Below, in pieces: positions 41,421 to 49,833 of a stretch of 64,000 bases of DNA (its first letter is position 1; every line of letters starts with the position of its first letter). A program made the position numbers and the translations under genes. The notes below the pieces were generated by a model that saw only the letters and a list, made by a program, of their open reading frames with translations, was not told the origin of the DNA and did no database searches. This DNA is from Caballeronia ptereochthonis (GTDB taxonomy: Bacteria > Pseudomonadota > Gammaproteobacteria > Burkholderiales > Burkholderiaceae), in the NCBI RefSeq assembly GCF_001545075.1, contig NZ_FCOB02000005.1, positions 237,243 through 301,242 on the forward strand, written 5' to 3'.

Positions 41421-41436
41421 TGAAGGAGTATCCGAT

Positions 41437-42075
41437 ATGCCATCCAATCTCGTGACATTGCCACTGCCTTTTCCAGAGCATATCCGTCAACGGACCGGGA
41501 CCGTCGTCGACGTATTGACCGACGGGACCTTGCTCGTCGAACGCGATGGCGTCCGACTGCGCTGCAAGCGCGCGTTCAGTTGCCTGATCGACCCGATTGT
41601 GGGCGATTGCGTGACGCTGAGCTTTGCCGATACCGCCCAGATCTTCGTGCTGGCGATCCTCGAGCGCAGCGTCAGGAAGGCTGCGCGCATCGGCGTCGAC
41701 GGCGAACTGGTCGTCGAGGCGACCGATGCGCTGCGTTTCGTGTCGAATGGCCGCGTTCACGTGCAGGGCCGCGATGCGCTCAAGCTCGAGAGCGGGCAGA
41801 TGGAGTTCTCGGCGGAGCTTGCCAGCATCGCCGTGGGGGATGCCCAGTTGCATGCGAGCAGGCTGCGCGTGCTGGGTCAGGCGCTGGAGTCGGTCTTCGA
41901 GCGTATCGTGCAGATCAGCAAGAAGACTTTCAGAACCGTCGAATCGGTCGATCACTTGCGCGCGGGTCACATCGATTACAGCGCGTCGGAAAGCGTGCGT
42001 TTGCACGGCAGGCACGCCGTCCTGACGGCCGAGCGGCTCTCGAAGATCGATGCCGAGCAGATTCACCTGGGCTAG
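41437..42075 (+). CDS. DUF3540 protein of the VgrG module
   Basis: This 212-residue DUF3540 protein reads MPSNLVTLPLPFPEHIRQRTGTVVDVLTDGTLLVERDGVRLRCKRAFSCLIDPIVGDCVTLSF. It continues with beta-rich repeats resembling the OB-fold and needle part of VgrG (ESVDHLRAGHIDYSASESVRLHGRHAVLTAERLSKIDAEQIHLG). I infer a VgrG-tip-like accessory subunit. AAGGAG precedes the ATG by 7 bases. It lies 16 bases after the pentapeptide gene and 9 before the PAAR-like gene. Confidence 0.85.
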   Translation: MPSNLVTLPLPFPEHIRQRTGTVVDVLTDGTLLVERDGVRLRCKRAFSCLIDPIVGDCVTLSFADTAQIFVLAILERSVRKAARIGVDGELVVEATDALRFVSNGRVHVQGRDALKLESGQMEFSAELASIAVGDAQLHASRLRVLGQALESVFERIVQISKKTFRTVESVDHLRAGHIDYSASESVRLHGRHAVLTAERLSKIDAEQIHLG

Positions 42076-42084
42076 GAGCGCATC

Positions 42085-42474
42085 ATGGTCATGGTCAATT
42101 CGAGCGCGGGCGGGACGAACTACGCCACCACGGTCAACAGGACGCCGCCCGCTGCCGTACCGGTTGCGTATCCGAACAACGCGATGCGCGCCCAGGCGAT
42201 TCCCAATGTTCCGCATATCCTGATTTGCGGCGGACCGATTCACAACCAGGCCACCCTCATTCCGGTGACGTCCGGAGATGCGGGCGGTTCCATGGGCGGC
42301 GTGTCGTCGGGGACCGTATCGTCGGCTTCCCAGAACACGAACGGGGCTCAAACCGTGCTGGTGGGCGGAAGCGCGACCACGCGCATGACCGATCCCACGA
42401 TTCAGAACAGCACGAATGCGCCGGGTACGGGCGCGTCCCCGAGCCAGACCAAGGTATTCAATTTCGCTGCCTGA
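42085..42474 (+). CDS. PAAR-like DUF4150 tip protein
   Basis: This 129-residue DUF4150 (PAAR-like) protein contains MVNSSAGGTNYATTVNRTPPAAVPVAYPN...IPNVPHILICGGPIHNQATLIPVTSGD and VLVGGSATTRMTDPTIQNSTNAPG. Such proteins cap the VgrG spike. It contains only the tip domain: unlike many homologues it has no C-terminal toxin, and no toxin or immunity gene follows. It is the last gene of the rightward operon. Confidence 0.88.
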   Translation: MVMVNSSAGGTNYATTVNRTPPAAVPVAYPNNAMRAQAIPNVPHILICGGPIHNQATLIPVTSGDAGGSMGGVSSGTVSSASQNTNGAQTVLVGGSATTRMTDPTIQNSTNAPGTGASPSQTKVFNFAA

Positions 42475-42616
42475 ACGCGACACGTGCTTTGCGCGAGGGC
42501 GGCAAGCGCGGCATGCGGCGCCGAAGGTTCGCCGCCAATGCAGGCCCGAGCGCCTTATTCTTCGGCTATGATCGCTCTCGTGACGGGGAACGCACGTCCG
42601 GGAGGTCGGTTGACAA
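42475..42616. other. Spacer at the right edge of the T6SS island
   Basis: In these 142 bases I see no gene, terminator or repeat. It is where an effector-immunity pair would often be found after a DUF4150 gene. GGAGG at 42601-42605 serves the TTG start of the next gene. Confidence 0.5.
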
Positions 42617-43189
42617 TTGAGTGAGAGTAACGACCGCAAGCAGGCCGAGCGCCTCACCGAGTCCGTCTTCTTCGCGCTTTATCCCGATGATGCCGCCGCC
42701 GCGCGCATCGGCGAACTCGCGGCGCGGCTGCGGATCGATCACAGGCTGAAGGCGAGGGCGGTGGCCGCCGACCGCCTTCACGTCACCTTGCATTATCTCG
42801 GCGCTTTTCCCGGCGTTCCGGCCGAAACGCTCGCGCACGCATGCGCCGCGGCCGCCCGGATCGCGGCGCCGCCAGTCGGGATCGTGCTCGACCGGATCGA
42901 AAGCTTCTCCGGCCGCCGCGCCAGACGTCCGCTGGTGCTCGCGGGCGACGTCACCGAGCCGCTCGCCGCGCTCGAACAAGCGCTCGGCGCCGCGCTCGAT
43001 GACGCCGGCATCGCCGTCAAACGTCATCCCCGCTTCACGCCTCACGTGACCTTGTTCTACGACGAGCATCGCCTCCCGCGGCAAGCCGTCGCGCCGATCG
43101 CGTGGACCGCGCGCGAGTTCGCGCTCGTGCGCAGCCTGCTCGGCCAGTCGCGCTACGAAGTCCTCGCCCGCTGGCCGCTCGCGTCGTGA
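42617..43189 (+). CDS. thpR: RNA 2',3'-cyclic 3'-phosphodiesterase (2'-5' RNA ligase family)
   Basis: This 190-residue protein has the 2H phosphoesterase fold with both catalytic motifs: His55 in LHVTLHYLG and His143 in PHVTLFYD. It hydrolyses 2',3'-cyclic phosphates on RNA ends and can ligate tRNA halves in vitro. The start is a TTG (42617) with GGAGG 11 bases upstream; a downstream start would remove part of the N-terminal linker only. A frameshifted paralogue lies at the opposite border of the T6SS island (14272-14862). Confidence 0.92.
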   Translation: MSESNDRKQAERLTESVFFALYPDDAAAARIGELAARLRIDHRLKARAVAADRLHVTLHYLGAFPGVPAETLAHACAAAARIAAPPVGIVLDRIESFSGRRARRPLVLAGDVTEPLAALEQALGAALDDAGIAVKRHPRFTPHVTLFYDEHRLPRQAVAPIAWTAREFALVRSLLGQSRYEVLARWPLAS

Positions 43190-43301
43190 ATTGCCGAAAC
43201 CACCCGACAGAAAGGGTTTCGCAGATTTTTCCTACGGGTTAAGGTTCGTCTATCGACAGCAACCGCCGCGCGCGTCACCGCTCCGCCAGGATTTCGAACA
43301 C

Positions 43302-43865
43302 ATGACTCGATCCCGCCTGCTGCACATCACGCCCGAAACCCATCACGTCCAGATCGATCTCGTCTACGGGACCGATCGCAACTTCACCGGCAAGCCCATC
43401 TACAAGGCGCAGCACTGCCTGCTGCTGGAACCCGCGGAAGCCGCATTGCGAAAAGCCGTCGACATCGCGCGAAGCATCGGCACGACGCTCAGGATCTTCG
43501 ACGCCTATCGTCCGCCGCAAGCGCAAAAGGTGCTGTGGGACTTCCTGCCCGATCCGACCTTCATCGCCGAGCTGGGACGCGGATCGAATCACAGCCGCGG
43601 CACGGCGGTAGATCTGACGCTCGTCGATCGAGACGGCAACGAGCTCGACATGGGCACCGGCTTCGATGCGATGGTCGTCGAATCCGAGCATTTCCATGTC
43701 GGCCTGCCGGAGCAGGTGCAGCGCAACCGCACGCTCCTGCTCGGCGTGATGCACGGCGCGGGCTTCACGCACATCAAGAGCGAGTGGTGGCATTACGAAT
43801 TGCCGGGCTCGCGCGAACTTCCTCTGATCGACAACGAAGAAAGCGGCCCGCTGCGGCTCATGTAA
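43302..43865 (+). CDS. ddpX: D-alanyl-D-alanine dipeptidase
   Basis: This 187-residue VanX/DdpX-type zinc peptidase (M15D) has metal ligands His97 and Asp104 in NHSRGTAVDL, and the catalytic Glu161 with ligand His164 in EWWHYELPG. It cleaves D-Ala-D-Ala; no signal peptide is seen, so it is cytoplasmic. I chose the ATG at 43302 (MTRSRLLHITPETHH); the frame runs upstream to 43191 without homology. It is followed 27 bases later by a five-gene dipeptide ABC transporter in the same order as the E. coli ddpXABCDF operon, implying use of D-Ala-D-Ala released from peptidoglycan. Confidence 0.92.
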   Translation: MTRSRLLHITPETHHVQIDLVYGTDRNFTGKPIYKAQHCLLLEPAEAALRKAVDIARSIGTTLRIFDAYRPPQAQKVLWDFLPDPTFIAELGRGSNHSRGTAVDLTLVDRDGNELDMGTGFDAMVVESEHFHVGLPEQVQRNRTLLLGVMHGAGFTHIKSEWWHYELPGSRELPLIDNEESGPLRLM

Positions 43866-43892
43866 AACGCGACATCCACAGGACGACATCAC

Positions 43893-45485
43893 ATGAAAAA
43901 GGCATTGGCAGCGGTCATGCTCGCATCGGCGCTGACGGCGGGGCTGAGCGCACACACGGCGAGCGCCGCCACGCCGAAGGACATGTTCGTCATGGCGACG
44001 CTGCTCGACGAATTCACGACGCTCGATCCCGGCGAAATCTACGAGCTCGTGCCGGAGGAATACGTCGCGAACACGTATGACCGTCTGGTGCGCGTCGACC
44101 TGAAGGATCCCTCGAAGTTCAACGGCGATGTCGCCGAGTCCTGGACCGTGAGCCCGGACGGCCTCACGTTCACGTTCAGGATTCGCCCGGGGCTCAAGTT
44201 CCACTCGGGCAATCCGCTCACGGCCGACGACGTCGCCTGGTCGATCCAGCGCACCGCGCTGCTCGATAAGGGAGCGGCGGCGGTGCTGGCGGGCATTGGC
44301 CTCACGAAGGCGAACGCCTTGCAGAACGTGAAGAAGATCGACGACACGACCGTCTCCATCACGACCGACCAACGCTATGCGCCGACCTTCGTGCTGAACG
44401 TGCTCGGCGCGTGGCCCGCGTCGGTCGTGGATCGCAAGCTCGTCGAATCGCACGCGAAGGGCGGCGACTACGGCAACGAGTGGCTCAAGACCAACGAGGC
44501 GGGCTCGGGCGCGTACAAGCTCGTGAAGTGGACAGCGAACGACAGCATCGTGCTGCAGCGCTTCGAGGGCTACCGCATTCCGCTCGCAATGAAGCGCATC
44601 GTGCTGCGTCACGTGACCGAGGCGGCGAGCCAGCGCCTGATGATCCAGAACGGCGACATCGACGTCGCGCGCGACCTGAGCCCCGACGATCTCGACACGT
44701 TGTCGAAGTCCGGCGTCATCAAGGCGACGGCCGTGCCGCAAGCGACGCTCATGTATCTCGGCCTGAACAACAAGAATCCGAATCTCGCGAAGCCCGAAGT
44801 CTGGGAAGCGATGAAGTGGCTGATCGACTATCAGGGCATCCAGAAGAACGTGATCCGCACGACCTACAAGGTGCATGAAGCGTTCCTGCCCGAAGGCTTT
44901 CTCGGCGCGCTGAACGAGAACCCGTATCACCAGGACGTCGTGAAGGCGAAGGCGCTGCTCGCGAAAGCGGGGCTCGCCAACGGCTTCACGGTGAAGATGG
45001 ACGTGCGCAACGACTACCCCTACAGCGAGATCGCGCAGGCGGTGCAGGCGAATCTCGCGCTCGCCAACATCAAGGTGCAGCTCGTGCCGAGCGACAACAA
45101 GCAGACGCTCGGCCGCTATCGCGCGCGGGCGCACGACATCTATATCGGTGAATGGTCGGCGGATTACATCGATCCGCACAGCAACGCGCAGGGCTTCGTG
45201 TGGAATCCGGACAACTCGGATGCGTCGAGCTACAAGATGCTCGCCTGGCGCAACGCGTGGGACATTCCACAGCTCACGAAGGAAACCAACGCGGCGCTCG
45301 CCGAAAGCGACACGAAGAAGCGCGCGCAGATGTACGAGAAGATGCAGCGGGAAGTGCTCGCGAAGTCGCCGTTCGTGATCATGTTCCAGAAGGTGTCGCA
45401 GGTGGCGGCGCGTCCCGGCGTGACCGGTCTCGAAGTCGGGCCGATCAACGATCTCGTGTCGTACCGCAACATCAAGAAGCAGTGA
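43893..45485 (+). CDS. ddpA: Dipeptide ABC transporter, substrate-binding protein
   Basis: This 530-residue periplasmic family-5 solute-binding protein has a signal peptide (MKKALAAVMLASALTAGLSAHTASA, cleavage about residue 25-26). The family opening is TLDPGEIYELVPEEYVANTYDRLV, followed by VAESWTVSPDGLTFTFRIRPGLKFHSGNPLTADDVAWSIQR. Position after ddpX suggests D-Ala-D-Ala or related dipeptides as ligand; this is inference from context. It overlaps the first permease gene by four bases. Confidence 0.92.
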   Translation: MKKALAAVMLASALTAGLSAHTASAATPKDMFVMATLLDEFTTLDPGEIYELVPEEYVANTYDRLVRVDLKDPSKFNGDVAESWTVSPDGLTFTFRIRPGLKFHSGNPLTADDVAWSIQRTALLDKGAAAVLAGIGLTKANALQNVKKIDDTTVSITTDQRYAPTFVLNVLGAWPASVVDRKLVESHAKGGDYGNEWLKTNEAGSGAYKLVKWTANDSIVLQRFEGYRIPLAMKRIVLRHVTEAASQRLMIQNGDIDVARDLSPDDLDTLSKSGVIKATAVPQATLMYLGLNNKNPNLAKPEVWEAMKWLIDYQGIQKNVIRTTYKVHEAFLPEGFLGALNENPYHQDVVKAKALLAKAGLANGFTVKMDVRNDYPYSEIAQAVQANLALANIKVQLVPSDNKQTLGRYRARAHDIYIGEWSADYIDPHSNAQGFVWNPDNSDASSYKMLAWRNAWDIPQLTKETNAALAESDTKKRAQMYEKMQREVLAKSPFVIMFQKVSQVAARPGVTGLEVGPINDLVSYRNIKKQ

Positions 45486-46549
45486 GCACGGTCACCTTCA
45501 TCGACCGCATGCGCGCAGCGAGCGCCCGGCGCGGCGGCGTGCGCATCGCGCTGGCGCTCGCGCGCTGGATCGCGATGCTCGTCATCACGTTCACGGGCCT
45601 GCTGGCGATCACCTTCTTCATCGGACGCAAGATTCCGATCGATCCGGTGCTCGCCATTCTCGGCGACCGCGCGTCCGCGAGCGCCTATGCGGCCGCGCGC
45701 CTGCGGCTCGGGCTCGACAAGCCGCTCATCGATCAATTCCTGATCTACGCGCGCGACGTGCTGCACGGCAATCTCGGCATCTCGCTCCTGACGGCCAATC
45801 CGGTGATCGACGACGTCAGACGCGTCTTTCCGGCGACGCTCGAGCTCGCGACGCTCTCGACGTTCATCGGCGTGACGATCGGCGTGCCGCTCGGCGTCGC
45901 GGCGGCGGTGCGGCACAATCGCATCGTGGATCACGTCGCGCGCGTGATCGGCCTCGCGGGCAGCTCGGTGCCGGTGTTCTGGCTCGCGTTGATGGGTCTC
46001 CTGCTTTTCTACGCGCGGCTGCATTGGGTGTCGGGCCCGGGCCGCATCGATCCGCTCTACGACGGCATGGTCGATACGCGCACGGGCAGCCTGCTGATCG
46101 ACTCGCTCATCGCCGGCGAATGGGATGTCTTCGAGAATGCGTTCTCGCATATCGCGCTGCCGGCGAGCGTGCTCGCGTTCTACTCGATCGCGTATCTCTC
46201 GCGCATGACGCGCTCGTTCATGCTCGAGCAATTGAGTCAGGAATACGTGACGACCGCGCGCGCGAAAGGACTGCCCGAGCGCCGCGTGATCTGGCGGCAT
46301 GCGTTCGGCAATATCGCGGTGCCGCTTCTCACGGTGATCGCGCTCGCGTACAGCTATCTGCTGGAAGGCTCGGTGCTGACCGAGATCGTGTTCGCGTGGC
46401 CGGGCATCGGGTCGTATCTGACCGGCGCGTTGCTGAACGCCGACATGAACGCCGTGCTCGGCAGCACGCTCGTGATCGGCGCGACGTTCATCGCGCTCAA
46501 TCTGCTGACCGATGCGCTCTATCGCGTGTTCGATCCACGCGCGCGCTGA
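45482..46549 (+). CDS. ddpB: Dipeptide ABC transporter, permease 1
   Basis: This 355-residue DppB-type inner-membrane permease has six hydrophobic segments, the first at about 22-42. The family loop RLGLDKPLIDQFLIYARDVLHGNLGISL and the EAA motif (YVTTARAKGLPERRVIWRHAFGNIAVPLLT) that contacts the ATPase are present. It starts at GTG 45482, overlapping the upstream stop (GTGA). The insert after segment 3 (GPGRIDPLYDGMVDTRTGSLLIDSLIAGEWD) is normal for the family. Confidence 0.93.
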   Translation: MSTVTFIDRMRAASARRGGVRIALALARWIAMLVITFTGLLAITFFIGRKIPIDPVLAILGDRASASAYAAARLRLGLDKPLIDQFLIYARDVLHGNLGISLLTANPVIDDVRRVFPATLELATLSTFIGVTIGVPLGVAAAVRHNRIVDHVARVIGLAGSSVPVFWLALMGLLLFYARLHWVSGPGRIDPLYDGMVDTRTGSLLIDSLIAGEWDVFENAFSHIALPASVLAFYSIAYLSRMTRSFMLEQLSQEYVTTARAKGLPERRVIWRHAFGNIAVPLLTVIALAYSYLLEGSVLTEIVFAWPGIGSYLTGALLNADMNAVLGSTLVIGATFIALNLLTDALYRVFDPRAR

Positions 46550-46567
46550 CATGGAGAACGTATACGG

Positions 46568-47506
46568 ATGCAATCGCCCGTCAGGAGCACGTCGATGAAG
46601 CAGGAGCGCGCGCCGTGGCGCGCCTGGCTTCTGACCGACACGCCCGCATCGCCGCGCCAGGCCGCGCTCGGCCGCGCGTACCGGCGCTGGCGGCGTTTTT
46701 CGTCGAATCCGCTGAGCATGCTCGGGCTCGCGATTCTGCTGCTGCTCGTCGTGGTCGCCGCGGTCGGGCCGCTGCTCGTCACGCAGGACCCGTTGCAGCA
46801 GGTGCTGGCCGAGCGTCTCACGCCACCGAATGCCGCGCACTGGTTCGGCACCGATCAACTGGGACGCGACATTCTCTCGCGGCTCGTGCACGGCTCGCGC
46901 CTCACGCTGGCAATCGCGCTGCTCGTGGTCGTGCTCGTCGTTCCGGTCGGCCTTCTGATCGGCACGGTGGCGGGCTATGGCGGCGGCATCGTCGATACGG
47001 TGCTGATGCGCGTGACCGACGTCGCGCTCGCGTTTCCCAAGATCGTGCTGGCGCTCGCGTTCGCGGCGGCGCTGGGTCCGGGCGTGCTCAATGCCGTGAT
47101 CGCGCTGTCGATCACCGCCTGGCCGCCGTATGCGCGTCTCGCGCGGGCGGAGTCGCTGCGTCTCGCCCAAGCCGATTACATCCACGCGGCGCGGCTGCAA
47201 GGCGCATCGCACTTGCGCATTCTGCTGCGCTATATCGTGCCGCTGTGCTCGTCGTCGGTGATCGTGCGCGCGACGCTCGACATGGCGGGCATCATTCTCG
47301 CCGTCGCGGGCCTGGGCTTTCTCGGGCTGGGCGCGCAGCCGCCGAGTCCGGAGTGGGGCTACATGGTCGCGGCGGGCCGCAACGTGCTGCTCGACGCATG
47401 GTGGGTCGCGACGATTCCCGGCCTCGCGATCCTCGCGGTGAGCCTCGCCTTCAACCTGCTCGGCGACGGTCTGCGCGACGTCTTCGATCCGCGCCATGGA
47501 GGCTGA
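46568..47506 (+). CDS. ddpC: Dipeptide ABC transporter, permease 2
   Basis: This 312-residue DppC-type permease has a charged cytoplasmic N-terminus, then a first membrane segment (PLSMLGLAILLLLVVVAAVGPLLV). The signature HWFGTDQLGRDILSRLVHGSRLTL and an EAA loop (YIHAARLQGASHLRILLRYIVPL) follow. It forms a heterodimer with the preceding permease. An alternative ATG 27 bases downstream (MKQERAPW) is possible. Confidence 0.93.
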   Translation: MQSPVRSTSMKQERAPWRAWLLTDTPASPRQAALGRAYRRWRRFSSNPLSMLGLAILLLLVVVAAVGPLLVTQDPLQQVLAERLTPPNAAHWFGTDQLGRDILSRLVHGSRLTLAIALLVVVLVVPVGLLIGTVAGYGGGIVDTVLMRVTDVALAFPKIVLALAFAAALGPGVLNAVIALSITAWPPYARLARAESLRLAQADYIHAARLQGASHLRILLRYIVPLCSSSVIVRATLDMAGIILAVAGLGFLGLGAQPPSPEWGYMVAAGRNVLLDAWWVATIPGLAILAVSLAFNLLGDGLRDVFDPRHGG

Positions 47507-47507
47507 C

Positions 47508-48392
47508 ATGTCGACGTCCCCGCCTGCGCCGCTCGCCGAAATCGACGATCTGCACATCGCGTTCGCCGGCCACGACGGCGCACCCATGCCCGCCGTGCGC
47601 GGCGTGTCGCTGACGGTGCGGCGCGGCGAGCGGCTCGGCATCGTCGGCGAATCGGGCTCGGGCAAATCGCTGACGGGGCGCGCGCTGCTCGGACTCCTAC
47701 CGCCCGAAGCGAAGTGGTCCGCGAACGCGCTGCGCTTCGAAGGACAGGATCTGCTCGCGATGCGTCCGAAAGAGCGGCGGCGCCTGTGCGGCACGCGCAT
47801 GAGCATGATCCTGCAGGACCCGAAGTACTCGCTCAATCCGGTGATGACGGTCGCCCAGCAGATGCGCGAGACGTTCGTCCGGCAAGAGGTGAAACGGGGA
47901 AGGCGTGAGATTCGCGAGCGTATCGTCGCGGCGCTGGAAGCGGTGCATATCCGCGATCCCGAACGCGTCGCGGATGCGTATCCGCACGAGCTTTCCGGCG
48001 GCATGGGTCAGCGCGTGATGATCGCGATGATGGTCTCGGCCGGCCCGCGCCTCCTGGTCGCCGACGAGCCCACGAGCGCGCTCGACGTCCTCGTCTCGAT
48101 GCAGGTGCTCTCCGTGCTCGACGAGATGATCGAGCGCCACGACACGGGGCTCGTGTTCATCAGCCACGACCTGCCGCTCGTGATGTCGTTCTGCGACCGG
48201 GTCGCGGTGATGTACGGCGGGCGCATCGTGGAGACGTGCGCCGCGCGCGATCTCGTGCACGCGACGCATCCGTACACGCGCGGGCTGCTCGCGGCGAATC
48301 CGCCGCTCGACGATCCGCCCGACGAGTTGCCGACGCTGCGCCGCGATCCGGCCTGGCTCACGCAAGGCTACGCCGCCGGAGCCGAACGATGA
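47508..48392 (+). CDS. ddpD: Dipeptide ABC transporter, ATPase 1
   Basis: This 294-residue ABC ATPase has Walker A GESGSGKS, the signature LSGGMGQRV, Walker B LLVADEPTSALD, and a C-terminal oligopeptide-type extension (ATHPYTRGLLAANPPLDDPPDELPTL). Start chosen at ATG 47508, with GGAGG ending five bases upstream; ATG 47496 is in frame but overlaps the permease. The ABC signature has M in place of the usual Q (SGGMGQRV rather than SGGQRQRV), common in DppD-type subunits. Confidence 0.92.
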   Translation: MSTSPPAPLAEIDDLHIAFAGHDGAPMPAVRGVSLTVRRGERLGIVGESGSGKSLTGRALLGLLPPEAKWSANALRFEGQDLLAMRPKERRRLCGTRMSMILQDPKYSLNPVMTVAQQMRETFVRQEVKRGRREIRERIVAALEAVHIRDPERVADAYPHELSGGMGQRVMIAMMVSAGPRLLVADEPTSALDVLVSMQVLSVLDEMIERHDTGLVFISHDLPLVMSFCDRVAVMYGGRIVETCAARDLVHATHPYTRGLLAANPPLDDPPDELPTLRRDPAWLTQGYAAGAER

Positions 48393-49159
48393 TCGACGTC
48401 GAGCGCGCGCTCATCCGCTTCAGGACAAAGACCGGCCACGTCGACGCCGTGCGGGACGTCTCGTTGCGCGTCGCCGAGGGCGAGGTATTCGGGCTCGTCG
48501 GAGAATCGGGCAGCGGCAAGTCGACGCTTTTGCGCGCGCTCGCCGGTCTCGTGCCGCTCGCCGGCGGCGACATGCGCATCGGTTCCGATGCCGCGCAGCA
48601 CGGGCCGCGCCGCGACGTCCAGATAGTGTTTCAGGATCCGTACGGGGCGCTGCATCCGCGCTTCACCGTCGACAGGACGCTGCGCGAGCCGCTTGCGATC
48701 AACGGCATCGGCGATCAGGACGCGCGCATCCTCGATGCGCTCGCCGAAGTCGGCCTCGGCCCGGCGTTCCGCTTTCGCTATCCGCATCAGCTGTCGGGCG
48801 GGCAGCGCCAGCGCGTGTCGATCGCGCGCTCGCTGATCGTCGAGCCGCGCGTGCTCCTGCTCGACGAGCCGACTTCCGCGCTCGACGTCTCCGTGCAGGC
48901 GGAGATACTGAATCTGCTGCGGCGGCTGCATCGCGAACGCAAGCTCACGATGCTCCTCGTGAGCCATAACCTCGCGGTGATCGGCTTTCTCTGCCAGCGC
49001 ATCGCGGTGATGCGCAATGGTGAAATCGTCGAGCAACTGGACGTGGAAGCCGTGCGCTCGCGCAATGTCGCGCAGGAATACACGCGCCGGCTCCTGCTCG
49101 CGACCGAAGGCTATACGCGCGAGAGCGGCGCGCGTCTGGAGCGCGAGCAGGGCGCCTAG
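48389..49159 (+). CDS. ddpF: Dipeptide ABC transporter, ATPase 2
   Basis: This 256-residue DppF-type ATPase has Walker A GESGSGKST, Q-loop VFQDPYGALHPRFTV, signature LSGGQRQRVSIARSL, Walker B LLLDEPTSALDVS and the H-loop SHNLAVIGF. The ATG overlaps the upstream stop (ATGA). It is somewhat shorter than DppF, as it lacks a long C-terminal domain. It closes the operon; no clear terminator follows. Confidence 0.92.
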   Translation: MIDVERALIRFRTKTGHVDAVRDVSLRVAEGEVFGLVGESGSGKSTLLRALAGLVPLAGGDMRIGSDAAQHGPRRDVQIVFQDPYGALHPRFTVDRTLREPLAINGIGDQDARILDALAEVGLGPAFRFRYPHQLSGGQRQRVSIARSLIVEPRVLLLDEPTSALDVSVQAEILNLLRRLHRERKLTMLLVSHNLAVIGFLCQRIAVMRNGEIVEQLDVEAVRSRNVAQEYTRRLLLATEGYTRESGARLEREQGA

Positions 49160-49440
49160 TCATCGTGCAAGCACATTTGTTGTGGCTCAGTCAACGAATG
49201 TTGCGCAAACGACGCATACGAACGGCAATACGCCCCGTATACGGCGATGGACGGCGAACGCGGGCGGCCCGGACGAAAACCTCGCCGCAGCCGCTGATAG
49301 AATAGCCGCTGGATTGTCGAGACGTGCCGAACAACGCGCGAGCGTGGTTTTCCGGCTGCCTTTTGACTTCAGGCTAACCAACGGAAATCGTGACAGGCCG
49401 TGCGAGCCCGTTCGCGGGCGAAAGCCGGTCGTACTCCCCG
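49160..49440. other. Intergenic stretch between ddpF and the DUF1992 gene
   Basis: These 281 bases contain no supported gene. They must carry the promoter of the DUF1992-tadA-ldcA set; GATAGAAT at about 49294-49301 is a possible -10 region, with no matching -35 that I trust. Confidence 0.4.
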
Positions 49441-49833
49441 ATGAAATTGCTAGATGCTTTGGTCGAACAGCGGATCAACGAAGCCGCTGCGCGTGGCGAG
49501 TTCAATAACCTGCCGGGCGCGGGCGCACCGCTCCACTTCGACGACGACGTCCTCGTGCCCGAGGAAGTGCGTGTCGCCAATCGAATCCTCAAGAACGCGG
49601 GCTTCGTCCCGCCGGCCGTCGAGCAGCTGCGCGCCTTGCGCGGTCTGCAGGAAGAGCTCGACAAAGTGACGGACCCGGCCGCCCGCTGCCAGTTGCAAGC
49701 CAGGATGCTGGCGCTCGACATGGCGCTCGAATCGCTGCGCGGCGGCGGTTGCGTGCCGCACGAGTATCGCCGGCGCATCGCCGAGCGGCTCTCCGAGCGC
49801 GCGCTGTCCCGCGCGGCGCTGGAAACGAAGTGA
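49441..49833 (+). CDS. DUF1992 (DnaJ-homologue subfamily C member 28-like) protein
   Basis: This 130-residue protein matches the DUF1992 family: MKLLDALVEQRINEAAARGEFNNLPGAGAPLHFDDDVLVPEEVRVANRILKNAGFVPP. The motif GEFNNLPGAGAPL is diagnostic. The function is unknown. A longer frame upstream (from 49390) is not supported by homology. The stop overlaps the GTG of tadA (GTGA). Confidence 0.9.
   Translation: MKLLDALVEQRINEAAARGEFNNLPGAGAPLHFDDDVLVPEEVRVANRILKNAGFVPPAVEQLRALRGLQEELDKVTDPAARCQLQARMLALDMALESLRGGGCVPHEYRRRIAERLSERALSRAALETK

Noticed and set aside
45230..48004. 924-codon open frame antisense to the ddp transporter genes
   Set aside because: It covers four strongly supported, overlapping operon genes on the other strand and shows only shadow-type composition.
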